Source: an uncultured Ignavibacteria bacterium (GTDB lineage Bacteria > Bacteroidota > Ignavibacteria > Kapaibacteriales > Kapaibacteriaceae). Taken from it: a DNA stretch of 64,000 nt. Every line of letters starts with the position of its first letter. The first letter of the stretch is position 1. The position numbers and the translations under genes were made by a program. The stretch lies in contig CAJAIA010000030.1 of the NCBI GenBank assembly GCA_903939735.1, forward strand, positions 93,961 to 157,960, written 5' to 3'. This document shows, in pieces, positions 56,686-64,000 of this stretch. Under the pieces are notes generated by a model that did no database searches, was not told the DNA's origin, and worked only from the letters and a program-made list of their open reading frames with translations.

Positions 56686-57372
56686 CTAGAGAAGCTGCGC
56701 AATCACCCGATATCCGGTAATGAGGCCGAACAGAATGAGCGCTAACCCCGAAATCTGCTGTAAACGGTGTATGAACTTCGGTGTCATTTTCTTCCGGAAG
56801 GTAATCACCAATCGCACGAGGGTAAGCAGCCACGCAGTATTGCCGATGCCGAACCCGAATGAGAAGGCAAGTGCGTTTGGCAACGTCGAAGCAAAAAGAT
56901 CAAGCTGCTGAATGAATGTGGTCATAGCCATGAGTGCGGGCACAAACGTTGGATTGGCGAGATTCGCCACGGCAAACCCAACACCAACAAGAAAGGGCCC
57001 ACGCGCGCTCAATCGCGAAAGCAGAGATGTCGGACGTGCCTGCGCATCAGGTTCCGCATTTGGATCGATCGGGTGTTCGCGGAACTGAATCACACCAAAG
57101 GCGATCATCCCAGCAACGATGAGCAGCTGTATCGCGATCGTCACCCATGAGGTACTTCCCTGCAGATTGGCCAGGAGGTTGACGACGCCTGCACTCGCCC
57201 ACATGGCAATGCCACAATAGAGCAAATCGAGCAGACCGGCGCCCAAGGCGAGACGAAACGACGGACGCCATCCTTCGCGCAAGCCCATGCGGACCGATGC
57301 CATACTAACTGGACCCGGCGGAATCGCCAGGATGTACCCTACGGCAAGTCCGAGTATGAGAGCAACTATCAT
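56686..57372 (-). CDS. LysE-family exporter
   Basis: Inner-membrane amino-acid exporter of the LysE/RhtB type, 228 aa and about six helices; N-terminus GYILAIPPGPVSMASVRMGLREGWR has the family motif. A TATCTTCG box lies 6 bases before the ATG. It stands head to head with the APC permease (51-base gap), so a putative exporter and importer share a control region. Substrate unknown. The 3' end lies 56 bases before the OmpA gene's ATG. Confidence 0.88.
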   Translation of the reverse strand: MIVALILGLAVGYILAIPPGPVSMASVRMGLREGWRPSFRLALGAGLLDLLYCGIAMWASAGVVNLLANLQGSTSWVTIAIQLLIVAGMIAFGVIQFREHPIDPNAEPDAQARPTSLLSRLSARGPFLVGVGFAVANLANPTFVPALMAMTTFIQQLDLFASTLPNALAFSFGFGIGNTAWLLTLVRLVITFRKKMTPKFIHRLQQISGLALILFGLITGYRVIAQLL

Positions 57373-57378
57373 AGCTGG

Positions 57379-57386
57379 CGAAGATA
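57379..57386 (-). promoter_or_regulatory. TAnnTTTG-like box before the LysE gene
   Basis: The minus strand reads TATCTTCG, 7 of 8 to TAnnTTTG, ending 6 bases before the LysE ATG. The plus strand carries TATCTTGG (7 of 8) at 57392-57399, 24 bases before the APC permease gene. Both are weaker than the exact boxes elsewhere. Confidence 0.35.
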
Positions 57387-57423
57387 CGAGCTATCTTGGG
57401 GCCGAATTCGAACACGGAATCTT

Positions 57424-58875
57424 ATGGCACACGGAACACCGTCGACATCGACATCTCCTACGGGACTCCTCCCTACCCTTGGATTGGTTACCACGACCTC
57501 GCTGGTAGTCGGTGGGATGATCGGCTCAGGCATCTTTCGCAACCCACAGAAGATGGCGGAGTTTCTTCATGCACCGGAGCTCCTACTCGGCGTTTGGGTA
57601 CTCGCGGGCATTGTCACGATGTTCGGTGCCCTAACCAATGCGGAGGTCGCAGGGATCATTCCGGTAACGGGCGGACAGTACCAATACTTCCGCACGATGT
57701 ACGGCGACTTCATGGGCTTTCTCTATGGCTGGGCTCTGTTTGTCGTGATTCAATGCGGATCGATTGCATCGATCACCTACGTGTTTGCTGAGTACTTCAA
57801 TCAGGTCTATCCGCTCGTTCGTTTTGACCTTGCAACAGAGCAGGCCTGGGCCATCACCCTGCCGTTTGCAACAATATTCCCCCTCGAGAACATCGGTGTT
57901 AAGCTGCTCACCTTTGGAGCAGTAACACTCCTGACGCTTATCAACGCGTTTGGCGTCCGCGAGGGCGGACGCGTCCAAGTGGTCTTTACCGTCGCCAAGG
58001 TTGGTGCAATGCTTGCGCTTGTCGTGCTGGCGTTTACGAGTTCCCAGGCGTCGCTCTCGAACGTCGCCATTCCGTCTGCCGATGCGATTCCAGCCGGCAC
58101 CGCACTGATGCTTGCTTTGGCCATGGCCATGAGTAAGGCCCTGTGGTCCTACGACGGCTGGAACAATATCACGTATGTAAGTGGCGAAGTGCGGAACCCG
58201 CAGATCAACGTCCCGCGCGCACTGATGATTGGAACAGCGATCACGATCGCCGTCTACGTCCTCATCAACGTTGCGTACTTGATGGTCTTGCCTATTGATA
58301 CGCTTCGCTCACACGAGGCAGTAGCTGCAGAGGCCGCGCGCGTCCTAGTAGGCGCAAACGGCGTAGCGTTTATCGCCGTCGCCGTGATGATTGCAACCAT
58401 TGGTACATCAAACGGAACCATTCTCGCGAGTTCACGTGTGTACTATGCGATGGCGCAGGAGAAGATGTTCTTCCGACGCGCCGGCGTTGTCCATGAGCGC
58501 TATCACACACCGGTTAATGCACTGATGATGCAGCTTGGATGGACGACGGTGTTGATCTTTTCCGGCACCTTCGACATGCTCACAGACATGCTCATCTTCG
58601 TGAGCTGGGGCTTTTATGCACTGGGTGCATACGGCGTGTTTGTTCTGCGTCGCCGAATGCCAGACGCCCCACGTCCGTATCGAACATGGGGCTATCCGGT
58701 TGTTCCGATTGTCTTCGTTCTGTTCGCCGTCGCGTTTCTTGTTTTCACGATTTGGTCTGACATCGTGAACTACAACAACGGCTCGGCGCCCGTGATCAAC
58801 TCGTTGTGGGGAACGCTCTTGTTGTTGACTGGTGTACCGTTCTACTTCTACTTCAAAAGATCAAACCAACACTGA
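57424..58875 (+). CDS. APC-family amino-acid permease
   Basis: Amino-acid/polyamine/organocation transporter of 483 aa and twelve helices. The first helix holds the unwound substrate motif GGMIGSGIFRNPQ; the SYDGWNNITYVSGEVRNPQINVPRAL segment is typical of the LAT/exchanger branch, in which neutral amino acids are exchanged. Its last 23 bases overlap the 3' end of the convergent barrel gene. Confidence 0.9.
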   Translation: MAHGTPSTSTSPTGLLPTLGLVTTTSLVVGGMIGSGIFRNPQKMAEFLHAPELLLGVWVLAGIVTMFGALTNAEVAGIIPVTGGQYQYFRTMYGDFMGFLYGWALFVVIQCGSIASITYVFAEYFNQVYPLVRFDLATEQAWAITLPFATIFPLENIGVKLLTFGAVTLLTLINAFGVREGGRVQVVFTVAKVGAMLALVVLAFTSSQASLSNVAIPSADAIPAGTALMLALAMAMSKALWSYDGWNNITYVSGEVRNPQINVPRALMIGTAITIAVYVLINVAYLMVLPIDTLRSHEAVAAEAARVLVGANGVAFIAVAVMIATIGTSNGTILASSRVYYAMAQEKMFFRRAGVVHERYHTPVNALMMQLGWTTVLIFSGTFDMLTDMLIFVSWGFYALGAYGVFVLRRRMPDAPRPYRTWGYPVVPIVFVLFAVAFLVFTIWSDIVNYNNGSAPVINSLWGTLLLLTGVPFYFYFKRSNQH

Positions 58876-59533
58876 CGTTGAGGAATGAGCGCTCAGGTTC
58901 GCCTGCTTCTTTCGTGACGAGATTGGTCCACGTATTCTTGACTTCAACGAACGGACGCAATCCGCCGAGATTGAGCTCGAGTCCAACAGCAGCAGCAGCA
59001 CCAAGTCGACCCGATGATGGTTCGAGTGGCTCGCCACCAAACACCTGATTGATGAGATCCTGCGAGAATCCATTCTCCGACACCGACACCTTGCGGTAGG
59101 TGTAGACAGCCTCTGCAGAGAGGTACGGACGGATAAACCCTTGAAATGGAACCCATGCCAAGCCAGCATTAATCGGGATGTATGTCGTCACGGTCTTGAG
59201 CGTGACGTCGAGACCCTGTTCCGAGATTGAGATCTCCTGTCCAGGGAATTGAATAAAGCCCACTCCGCCAGAGAAGCTCAACGAGCCTGTAAGTCCGAAG
59301 CGCAGCTTTGCACCAGCATGGTAGCCCAGGTTTGATGCAACATCATAGGCAGCGCTGATGCTCTCATTGGCAAGAGCGTCGTAGACGCTGTTAATCGACG
59401 CACTCGGAATACTTGGTCCGAGCAAGACGCCAAGCGAAAACGGCTCGCCTGACGATTCATCAGCAGCATGCAGTGGCGCTGTGATCAACGCAAGACACAT
59501 TGCGATGCTTATCAAGATTGATGTTGGTTTCAT
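58853..59533 (-). CDS. Outer-membrane beta-barrel protein
   Basis: A 226-aa protein with a cleaved signal (1-23, ends LHA) and a barrel of alternating strands ending in the aromatic residue of SFLNVSVGLIF, an outer-membrane insertion signal. The OmpW/Opa-like family cannot be named. ATG 59533 gives the best signal peptide. It overlaps the APC permease gene by 23 bases at the 3' ends and is divergent from the OmpA paralogue at 59654. Confidence 0.82.
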   Translation of the reverse strand: MKPTSILISIAMCLALITAPLHAADESSGEPFSLGVLLGPSIPSASINSVYDALANESISAAYDVASNLGYHAGAKLRFGLTGSLSFSGGVGFIQFPGQEISISEQGLDVTLKTVTTYIPINAGLAWVPFQGFIRPYLSAEAVYTYRKVSVSENGFSQDLINQVFGGEPLEPSSGRLGAAAAVGLELNLGGLRPFVEVKNTWTNLVTKEAGEPERSFLNVSVGLIF

Positions 59534-59641
59534 GGGACCTTGTGGGAGTGGTGAAAGATTAATGAACTGTGACGGGAAAAAATACGGTGATTCTCCTCCC
59601 GTCAACCTCTACATCATGACCTACAAGCCCCCTTACCTCCG

Positions 59642-59649
59642 TAGTTTTG
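59642..59649 (+). promoter_or_regulatory. TAnnTTTG box before the OmpA paralogue
   Basis: TAGTTTTG, an exact match to TAnnTTTG, ends 4 bases before the ATG at 59654, predicting a nearly leaderless mRNA for this envelope protein. Confidence 0.5.
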
Positions 59650-59653
59650 CATC

Positions 59654-61600
59654 ATGAAACACTTCGCATCTATCGTCGCCGCAAGCCTACTCGGACTCAC
59701 GGTGGCAACCGCTCAAGTTATTCCACCGGCTCGTTTCGGTGGCTTTGTCGGCTTCGGCTTGAGTCAAGTGTCGCCCTCAGTGCAAACCTGGCGCTCGTTC
59801 TCCTCTGTTCCATCGGGATTACAGCCCTTTGTCAACGACACAACGCGGTTCCTCAAGGGCTCAACCGGACTCGGTGTTGGCATCGGCATCATGGGCGGTA
59901 TTCCGCTCGGATCGATGGTGCACCTGACCGGACGTCTGGGCTACACATCTCTCTCAGGAATGGCCACTGCCACACAGACGGGTTCGCCGCGCGATGTGAG
60001 TCACGAGTTGGACGTATTTATGTCGACCCTCGAGATCTCACCAACGGTTGAGTTCTATGGACTGTTTGGTCAGGCGTCATTCCATCCACTTGTTGGACTT
60101 GAGCTTGGGTTGCCCCTTGCTACATCAATCACGCAACGCGCGACGCCAAGTGATGGAGATGCGACCACGTTTGTAGCCAACGCTGATGTTCCAGAATCAT
60201 CAGTTCGTGCAGCCCTCATGCTGGGCGTTGGGTACACCATTCGCGTGAACCGCTCATGGTACGTGCAACCTGAGATCTCCTACCGCGCACCTCTCACAAA
60301 CGTCTCTTCGGCAGCAGCGTATGCCCCAACGTCGTTCTCGCAACTTCGTATCGGCATCAATGTGTTCTTTGGTGCATCAGAGCCTATCGAAGATATCGGA
60401 CCTGACGTGATGCAGGCGTTTGTTGACAGCGTAACAGCTGCCGGGCGCGATGCGCGCACGCGCGTGATCTCCTCGATCATTCTCGAAGATGTGCGCTATA
60501 CCGAGATGATGCCGCTCGTGCCGTATGTCTTTGCTGCTGAAGGGGGCCTCCCAGATGCGTCGATGCAGGCAACAGACTTCATGGCGGAGAAGGGGATGTT
60601 CGACGCGACCAAGCTCCCGTTCGATGCTGTCGAAGCAAATCGTAATCTCCTGAACATCGTTGGGTCGCGCATGCGTGCCATGCCACATGCGAACCTCGTG
60701 ATCAACGGCACGACCGATGGCAGCAAGATTGAACTCGCAACAAAGGACCTTCCTGAGCTCCGTGCGAACTGGGCCAAGAACTACCTTGTGACTGGTTTCG
60801 GTATTGAACAGTCTCGCATTACAACAACGACATCAGCAACACCATCGAAGGCATCTTCTGTGACTGTCGCAGACGGAGTTGCAGAAAATCGTCGCATTGA
60901 GCTTACGTCAGACGTACCGAACCTGCTCGAGCCAGTCGTCATCACAGCTGAGAACGAACGCATTCCGTCGACCGACGTAGCGACATTCCATACGCGCGTC
61001 ACCAACACCGACTCCGTCGATGCGTGGACGTTTACGATCATGCAAGGCGGCCGTGTTCTCTCGACCCTTTCAGGCGCAGGACGTCCTAGCTCTGTTTCTT
61101 GGCCGATCAAGAAGGGCTCGCTCGCAGCAGAAGAACTCCCGATCGACTACGAGCTTATTGCACGCTCACCGCGTGGTGATAGCGCTATCGCGACTGGATC
61201 ACTCGGCGTAGAGTATCTCACCCGCGAAAAGAAGCGCACCAGCAAGATTGCCGACCAGACGGTCGACAAGTATTCATTGGTCTTGTTTGAGTTTGACAAA
61301 TCAACCATGACCGCCGAGAATCGTCGCATTCTCGAGCAAATGGTGTTGCCAAACATTACGTCGAACTCTGAAGTGACAATTCTGGGATACACGGATCGTA
61401 TCGGTAACGACGAGCATAATTTCAAGCTTTCAATGGAACGCGCAGAGGCTGTTCGCGCGTTTCTATCTGCACGAGCGAAGGATGCAACGTATGTTGCTGA
61501 GGGCGTTGGTGAAGCGGGCAGTCCGTATGACAACGAAATCCCAGTGGGACGTCAGCTCAACCGAACTGTTCAAGTCATCGTCAAGACACCACGACGCTGA
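59654..61600 (+). CDS. Outer-membrane protein with two OmpA-like domains (paralogue)
   Basis: A 648-aa protein: signal peptide about 1-20, barrel-like region (to about 240), first OmpA-type domain (about 285-425; NLVINGTTDG, GVAENRRIELTS), Ig-like segment (about 435-535) and C-terminal OmpA domain (about 540-645; FEFDKSTMTAENR, ILGYTDRIGNDEHN). Both OmpA domains are near those of the protein at 54645, with which it shares TTDG, ENRRIEL/ENRRVEL and the C-terminal fold, so the two arose by duplication. The C-terminal domain should bind peptidoglycan. Confidence 0.87.
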   Translation: MKHFASIVAASLLGLTVATAQVIPPARFGGFVGFGLSQVSPSVQTWRSFSSVPSGLQPFVNDTTRFLKGSTGLGVGIGIMGGIPLGSMVHLTGRLGYTSLSGMATATQTGSPRDVSHELDVFMSTLEISPTVEFYGLFGQASFHPLVGLELGLPLATSITQRATPSDGDATTFVANADVPESSVRAALMLGVGYTIRVNRSWYVQPEISYRAPLTNVSSAAAYAPTSFSQLRIGINVFFGASEPIEDIGPDVMQAFVDSVTAAGRDARTRVISSIILEDVRYTEMMPLVPYVFAAEGGLPDASMQATDFMAEKGMFDATKLPFDAVEANRNLLNIVGSRMRAMPHANLVINGTTDGSKIELATKDLPELRANWAKNYLVTGFGIEQSRITTTTSATPSKASSVTVADGVAENRRIELTSDVPNLLEPVVITAENERIPSTDVATFHTRVTNTDSVDAWTFTIMQGGRVLSTLSGAGRPSSVSWPIKKGSLAAEELPIDYELIARSPRGDSAIATGSLGVEYLTREKKRTSKIADQTVDKYSLVLFEFDKSTMTAENRRILEQMVLPNITSNSEVTILGYTDRIGNDEHNFKLSMERAEAVRAFLSARAKDATYVAEGVGEAGSPYDNEIPVGRQLNRTVQVIVKTPRR

Positions 61601-61637
61601 TCGCTCAATTAATCTGCACAACACGTAGGACTACACG

Positions 61638-63560
61638 GTGAGTTACCGACATCTGCTTTCAATCGATGCTCCTGAAGACTTGCGCAAGCTTCCGGAAACG
61701 GAGCTGCGTCGCGTCAGCGACGAAGTACGCGAATATCTCGTCGACACGATCACGCGTGTCGGCGGACACTTTGGGGCGGGCCTTGGTACTGTTGAATTGA
61801 CTGTGGCCTTGCACTACGTGTACAACACGCCGCACGACAAGATTGTGATCGACACAGGTCATCAAGCCTATCCCCACAAGATTCTCACGGGACGCCGCGA
61901 TCAACTCCACACGATTCGCCAGAAGGGTGGATTGTCGGGCTTTCTGAAGCGGTCTGAGAGTATCTATGACGACTTCGGTGCGGGCCACGCAACGACATCG
62001 ATTTCTGCTGCGCTAGGTATGGCGGCAGCGCGAGATCAACTCAAGGAAGATTACAAGGTTGTTGCCGTCATCGGCGACGGCGCGATGACAGGGGGCCTTG
62101 CATACGAGGCAATGAACAATTGCGGCGTGCTCAAGAGTGACATCCTTGTTGTGCTCAACGACAACAACATGTCGATCGCACCGAATGTGTGGGCGCTGTC
62201 GAACTACTTCTCGGAGATCTTTGCCTCCCCTGCTGGACGCCGTCTGCGTGAGAGCATTGTTGGCATGACTGAGCGTACGGGATCAAGCTTCGGAGATCGC
62301 ATTCGTTCGCTTGCGCATCGCATTGAAGGCGGCATGAAGGCTGTGATTACGCCGGGCATGCTGTTCGAAGCCCTTGGCTTCCAGTACTTTGGACCAGTGA
62401 ACGGACACAACGTCAACCAACTTGTGACCATGCTGCAAGGCATTCGCGAGATGAAGGGTCCGATCCTCCTGCACTGCATCACCCAAAAGGGCAAGGGATA
62501 CGGTCCGGCCGAGCGCGATAAGCAGTTCCTGCATGCAATCGGCAAGGTGGACAAGATTACCGGCAAGGCAATTGCGTCAACACCGCCACCTGTTCCTGCA
62601 CCACCGACCTATCAGAAGATTTTCGGTGAGGCGATGGTCGAGATCATGGCTACCAATCCTAAGGTTGTTGGGATCACAGCTGCCATGCCTGATGGAACCG
62701 GACTCGATATTGTCCAGAAGACGTACCCAGAGAAAGTCTATGATGTCGGCATTGCAGAAGGCCACGGCGTAACGTTTGCTGCCGGCCTTGCAACACAGGG
62801 CGTTGTGCCTGTCGTCGCGATATACTCATCATTCCTGCAGCGTGGCTTTGATCACATCGCGCACGATGTTGCAATTCAGCATCTCCATGTTGTGTTTGCG
62901 CTCGACCGCTCTGGTCTCGTCGGAGCCGACGGTCCGACGCACCACGGCGTGCTCGACTTTGGATATCTACGCATCATTCAGGGAATGGTCGTGATGGCAC
63001 CGAAGGATGAGCAGGAACTTCGCGACATGCTCTACACCTCGATTCACTCTTACAAGGCTGGTCCAGTTGCCATCCGCTACCCTCGCGGCAGCGGCCCAGG
63101 CACTGCCATTGGTCCGATGAAGTCGATCGAGATTGGTAAGAGCGAGCAAATCCGCGCAGGTAAGGACGTTGCGCTCGTTGCCATCGGCAAGATGGTATCA
63201 CATGCGCAGAAAGCAGCAGCTATCCTTGCCGAGCAAGGTATCGACGCGGAAGTTGTGAATGCCCGCTTCGTCAAGCCACTCGACACAGCAATGATCGACG
63301 ATATCGCATCACGTATCGGACGTATCATTACGATTGAAGACGGACAGATTCAAGGGGGCTTCGGCAGCGCTGTTGCTGAGTACCTCGCTCAGAATCATCA
63401 TAACGTGGATCTGAAGATTCATGGCATCGAAGACATCTACGTCGACCATGGAACGCAGGAAGAACTCCATAAGGATCTTCTTCTTGATCCAGACGGTATC
63501 GCTGAAGTAACGAAAGACTTTCTCTCGAGCAGCGTGATGCGTGGGATCGTGACGACGTAA
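61638..63560 (+). CDS. dxs: 1-Deoxy-D-xylulose-5-phosphate synthase
   Basis: First enzyme of the MEP isoprenoid pathway; condenses pyruvate and glyceraldehyde-3-phosphate; 640 aa. Start codon GTG (61638) with TAGGA upstream. Thiamine motif GDGAMTGGLAYEAMNN, the DTGHQAYPHKILTGR segment near the N-terminus, and the LDRSGLVGADGPTHHG block are all present. It follows the OmpA paralogue by 37 bases on the same strand and precedes the tRNA-Lys promoter. Confidence 0.97.
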   Translation: MSYRHLLSIDAPEDLRKLPETELRRVSDEVREYLVDTITRVGGHFGAGLGTVELTVALHYVYNTPHDKIVIDTGHQAYPHKILTGRRDQLHTIRQKGGLSGFLKRSESIYDDFGAGHATTSISAALGMAAARDQLKEDYKVVAVIGDGAMTGGLAYEAMNNCGVLKSDILVVLNDNNMSIAPNVWALSNYFSEIFASPAGRRLRESIVGMTERTGSSFGDRIRSLAHRIEGGMKAVITPGMLFEALGFQYFGPVNGHNVNQLVTMLQGIREMKGPILLHCITQKGKGYGPAERDKQFLHAIGKVDKITGKAIASTPPPVPAPPTYQKIFGEAMVEIMATNPKVVGITAAMPDGTGLDIVQKTYPEKVYDVGIAEGHGVTFAAGLATQGVVPVVAIYSSFLQRGFDHIAHDVAIQHLHVVFALDRSGLVGADGPTHHGVLDFGYLRIIQGMVVMAPKDEQELRDMLYTSIHSYKAGPVAIRYPRGSGPGTAIGPMKSIEIGKSEQIRAGKDVALVAIGKMVSHAQKAAAILAEQGIDAEVVNARFVKPLDTAMIDDIASRIGRIITIEDGQIQGGFGSAVAEYLAQNHHNVDLKIHGIEDIYVDHGTQEELHKDLLLDPDGIAEVTKDFLSSSVMRGIVTT

Positions 63561-63583
63561 CGGACGGCCCCCTCTACCGTCTC

Positions 63584-63615
63584 ACCGTCTCTCTGTATCA
63601 CCGTCTCTCTGTATC
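63584..63615 (+). repeat. Tandem 16-bp direct repeat before tRNA-Lys
   Basis: ACCGTCTCTCTGTATC occurs at 63584-63599 and again at 63600-63615, with a partial third unit (TACCGTCTC) at 63575-63583. The second copy includes the first half of the tRNA promoter box. Confidence 0.8.
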
Positions 63616-63619
63616 TTTG
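63612..63619 (+). promoter_or_regulatory. TAnnTTTG promoter box for tRNA-Lys
   Basis: TATCTTTG, an exact match, ends 7 bases before the tRNA 5' end, the distance expected for this promoter class. It serves as an internal check that the box lies just ahead of transcription starts in this genome. Confidence 0.6.
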
Positions 63620-63626
63620 TCGCGCT

Positions 63627-63699
63627 GATCCCGTAGCTCAGCTGGTAGAGCATTTGACTTTTAATCAAAGGGCCTTGGGTTCGAGTCCCAACGGGGTCA
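63627..63699 (+). tRNA. tRNA-Lys (anticodon TTT)
   Basis: 73 nt: acceptor GATCCCG pairs with CGGGGTC (one G-T), discriminator A; D-arm GCTC-AGCTGGTA-GAGC; anticodon stem TTTGA/TCAAA around the loop CTTTTAA with TTT; T-arm TTGGG-TTCGAGT-CCCAA. CCA is not encoded. Confidence 0.97.
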
Positions 63700-63748
63700 C
63701 ATACATGCAGCAGGCAATCGCCTAGAACGCCCGTCTGTAGTGATGTTT

Positions 63749-63783
63749 AAGCCTTATCGCTTCTCGCGATAGGGCTTTTTTGT
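63749..63783 (+). terminator. Rho-independent terminator after tRNA-Lys
   Basis: AAGCCTTATCGC and GCGATAGGGCTT form a 12-bp stem (one G-U) with loop TTCTC, followed by a T run. It ends tRNA-Lys transcription, just before the inserted element. Confidence 0.9.
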
Positions 63784-63800
63784 TGTTTGCCTGCCAATGC

Positions 63801-64000
63801 TGACCTGCCCCAGTTTGATGGTCAACCTGTAATGTTAGTCATCACGCAGCAAACCTGATAATAGTTGGTTGAATTGATTCGGGTGCCGGTGGACGATACC
63901 CGAGACTGCTATGCGGTCGCTTGGTGTTGTAGAATCGCCTCCACTGCTCGATCAAGATTTTAGCTTCAACGAGCGTGTGAAAGATCTCTCCGTTGAGGAA
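63801..64000 (-). mobile_element. End of an IS3-family insertion sequence (truncated by window edge)
   Basis: The element begins at TGACCTGCCCC (63801), a terminal-repeat form found in IS3-family elements of the IS407 type, and continues past 64000. It carries the 3' end of its transposase on the minus strand. It lies 18 bases after the tRNA-Lys terminator. The other terminus and target duplication are outside the window. Confidence 0.75.
63842..64000 (-). CDS. IS3-family transposase OrfB, C-terminal part
   Basis: 52 codons plus stop of the integrase-type transposase: NGEIFHTLVEAKILIEQWRR, then YNTKRPHSSLGYRPPAPES, the standard C-terminal signature of IS3-family OrfB. This part contains the end of the rve catalytic domain (region after the DDE glutamate). 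The gene is cut by the window end, not shown to be broken. Host DNA on its left is intact. Confidence 0.9.
   Translation of the reverse strand, partial: FLNGEIFHTLVEAKILIEQWRRFYNTKRPHSSLGYRPPAPESIQPTIIRFAA

Overview
The window is a gene-dense, mid-GC bacterial chromosome segment with no phage, CRISPR array or large island. A type IX secretion (T9SS) style of exported protein, a fused ccoNO oxidase gene, type III glutamine synthetase, a eukaryote-like IleRS and promoter boxes of the Bacteroidota type TAnnTTTG all point to the FCB group. An Ignavibacteria/Kapabacteria-like lineage fits best. This is inference from gene content; no marker-gene comparison was possible.

Layout. (1) 19-8819, minus strand: a complete cbb3 cytochrome oxidase locus, from an Rrf2 regulator through ccoI, ccoS (49 aa), fused ccoNO, ccoQ, single-heme ccoP, ccoG and ccoH to a TauE/SafE-like membrane protein. 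(2) 8922-12871, minus: a fused 2-oxoacid dehydrogenase E1, guanylate kinase and YicC RNase. (3) 12956-21430, plus: purine nucleoside phosphorylase, then five genes, four of whose junctions overlap by a few bases: BsuPI-like lipoprotein, ribD, TPR protein, a large repeat protein and an RqcH/NFACT protein. (4) 21423-29437, minus: speA, a PD40-OmpA protein and a giant T9SS cargo. (5) 29502-35817: fur, topA with a histone-like tail, type III glutamine synthetase with an Lrp regulator, and mtgA. (6) 35776-43311, minus: rluD, lspA, a TraR/DksA protein, a histone H1-like gene, ileS and a sensor kinase. (7) 43366-51259, plus: murI, two oppBC-type permeases, holA, an NTF2 protein, a PHP phosphoesterase, ribH and a PorZ-like protein. 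(8) 51308-57372, minus: tRNA-Leu(GAG), DUF1501, DUF1800, an OmpA protein and LysE. (9) 57424-63699: an APC permease, a beta-barrel protein, a second OmpA paralogue, dxs and tRNA-Lys(TTT). (10) 63801-64000: the end of an IS3-family element that continues beyond the window.

Most interesting points. The histone-like gene ends at a run of ten A residues. A -1 shift there would join it in frame, through a stop-free Lys/Ser/Ala-rich linker, to the downstream TraR/DksA gene (about 320 aa). The protein at 17022-19838 carries thirteen G[N/D]DxY-type repeats, mostly 26-27 residues apart, followed by HEAT-like repeats. Many genes have a TAnnTTTG-type box only 3-6 bases before the start codon, which predicts leaderless or nearly leaderless mRNAs. 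No stretch over 300 bases lacks a gene.
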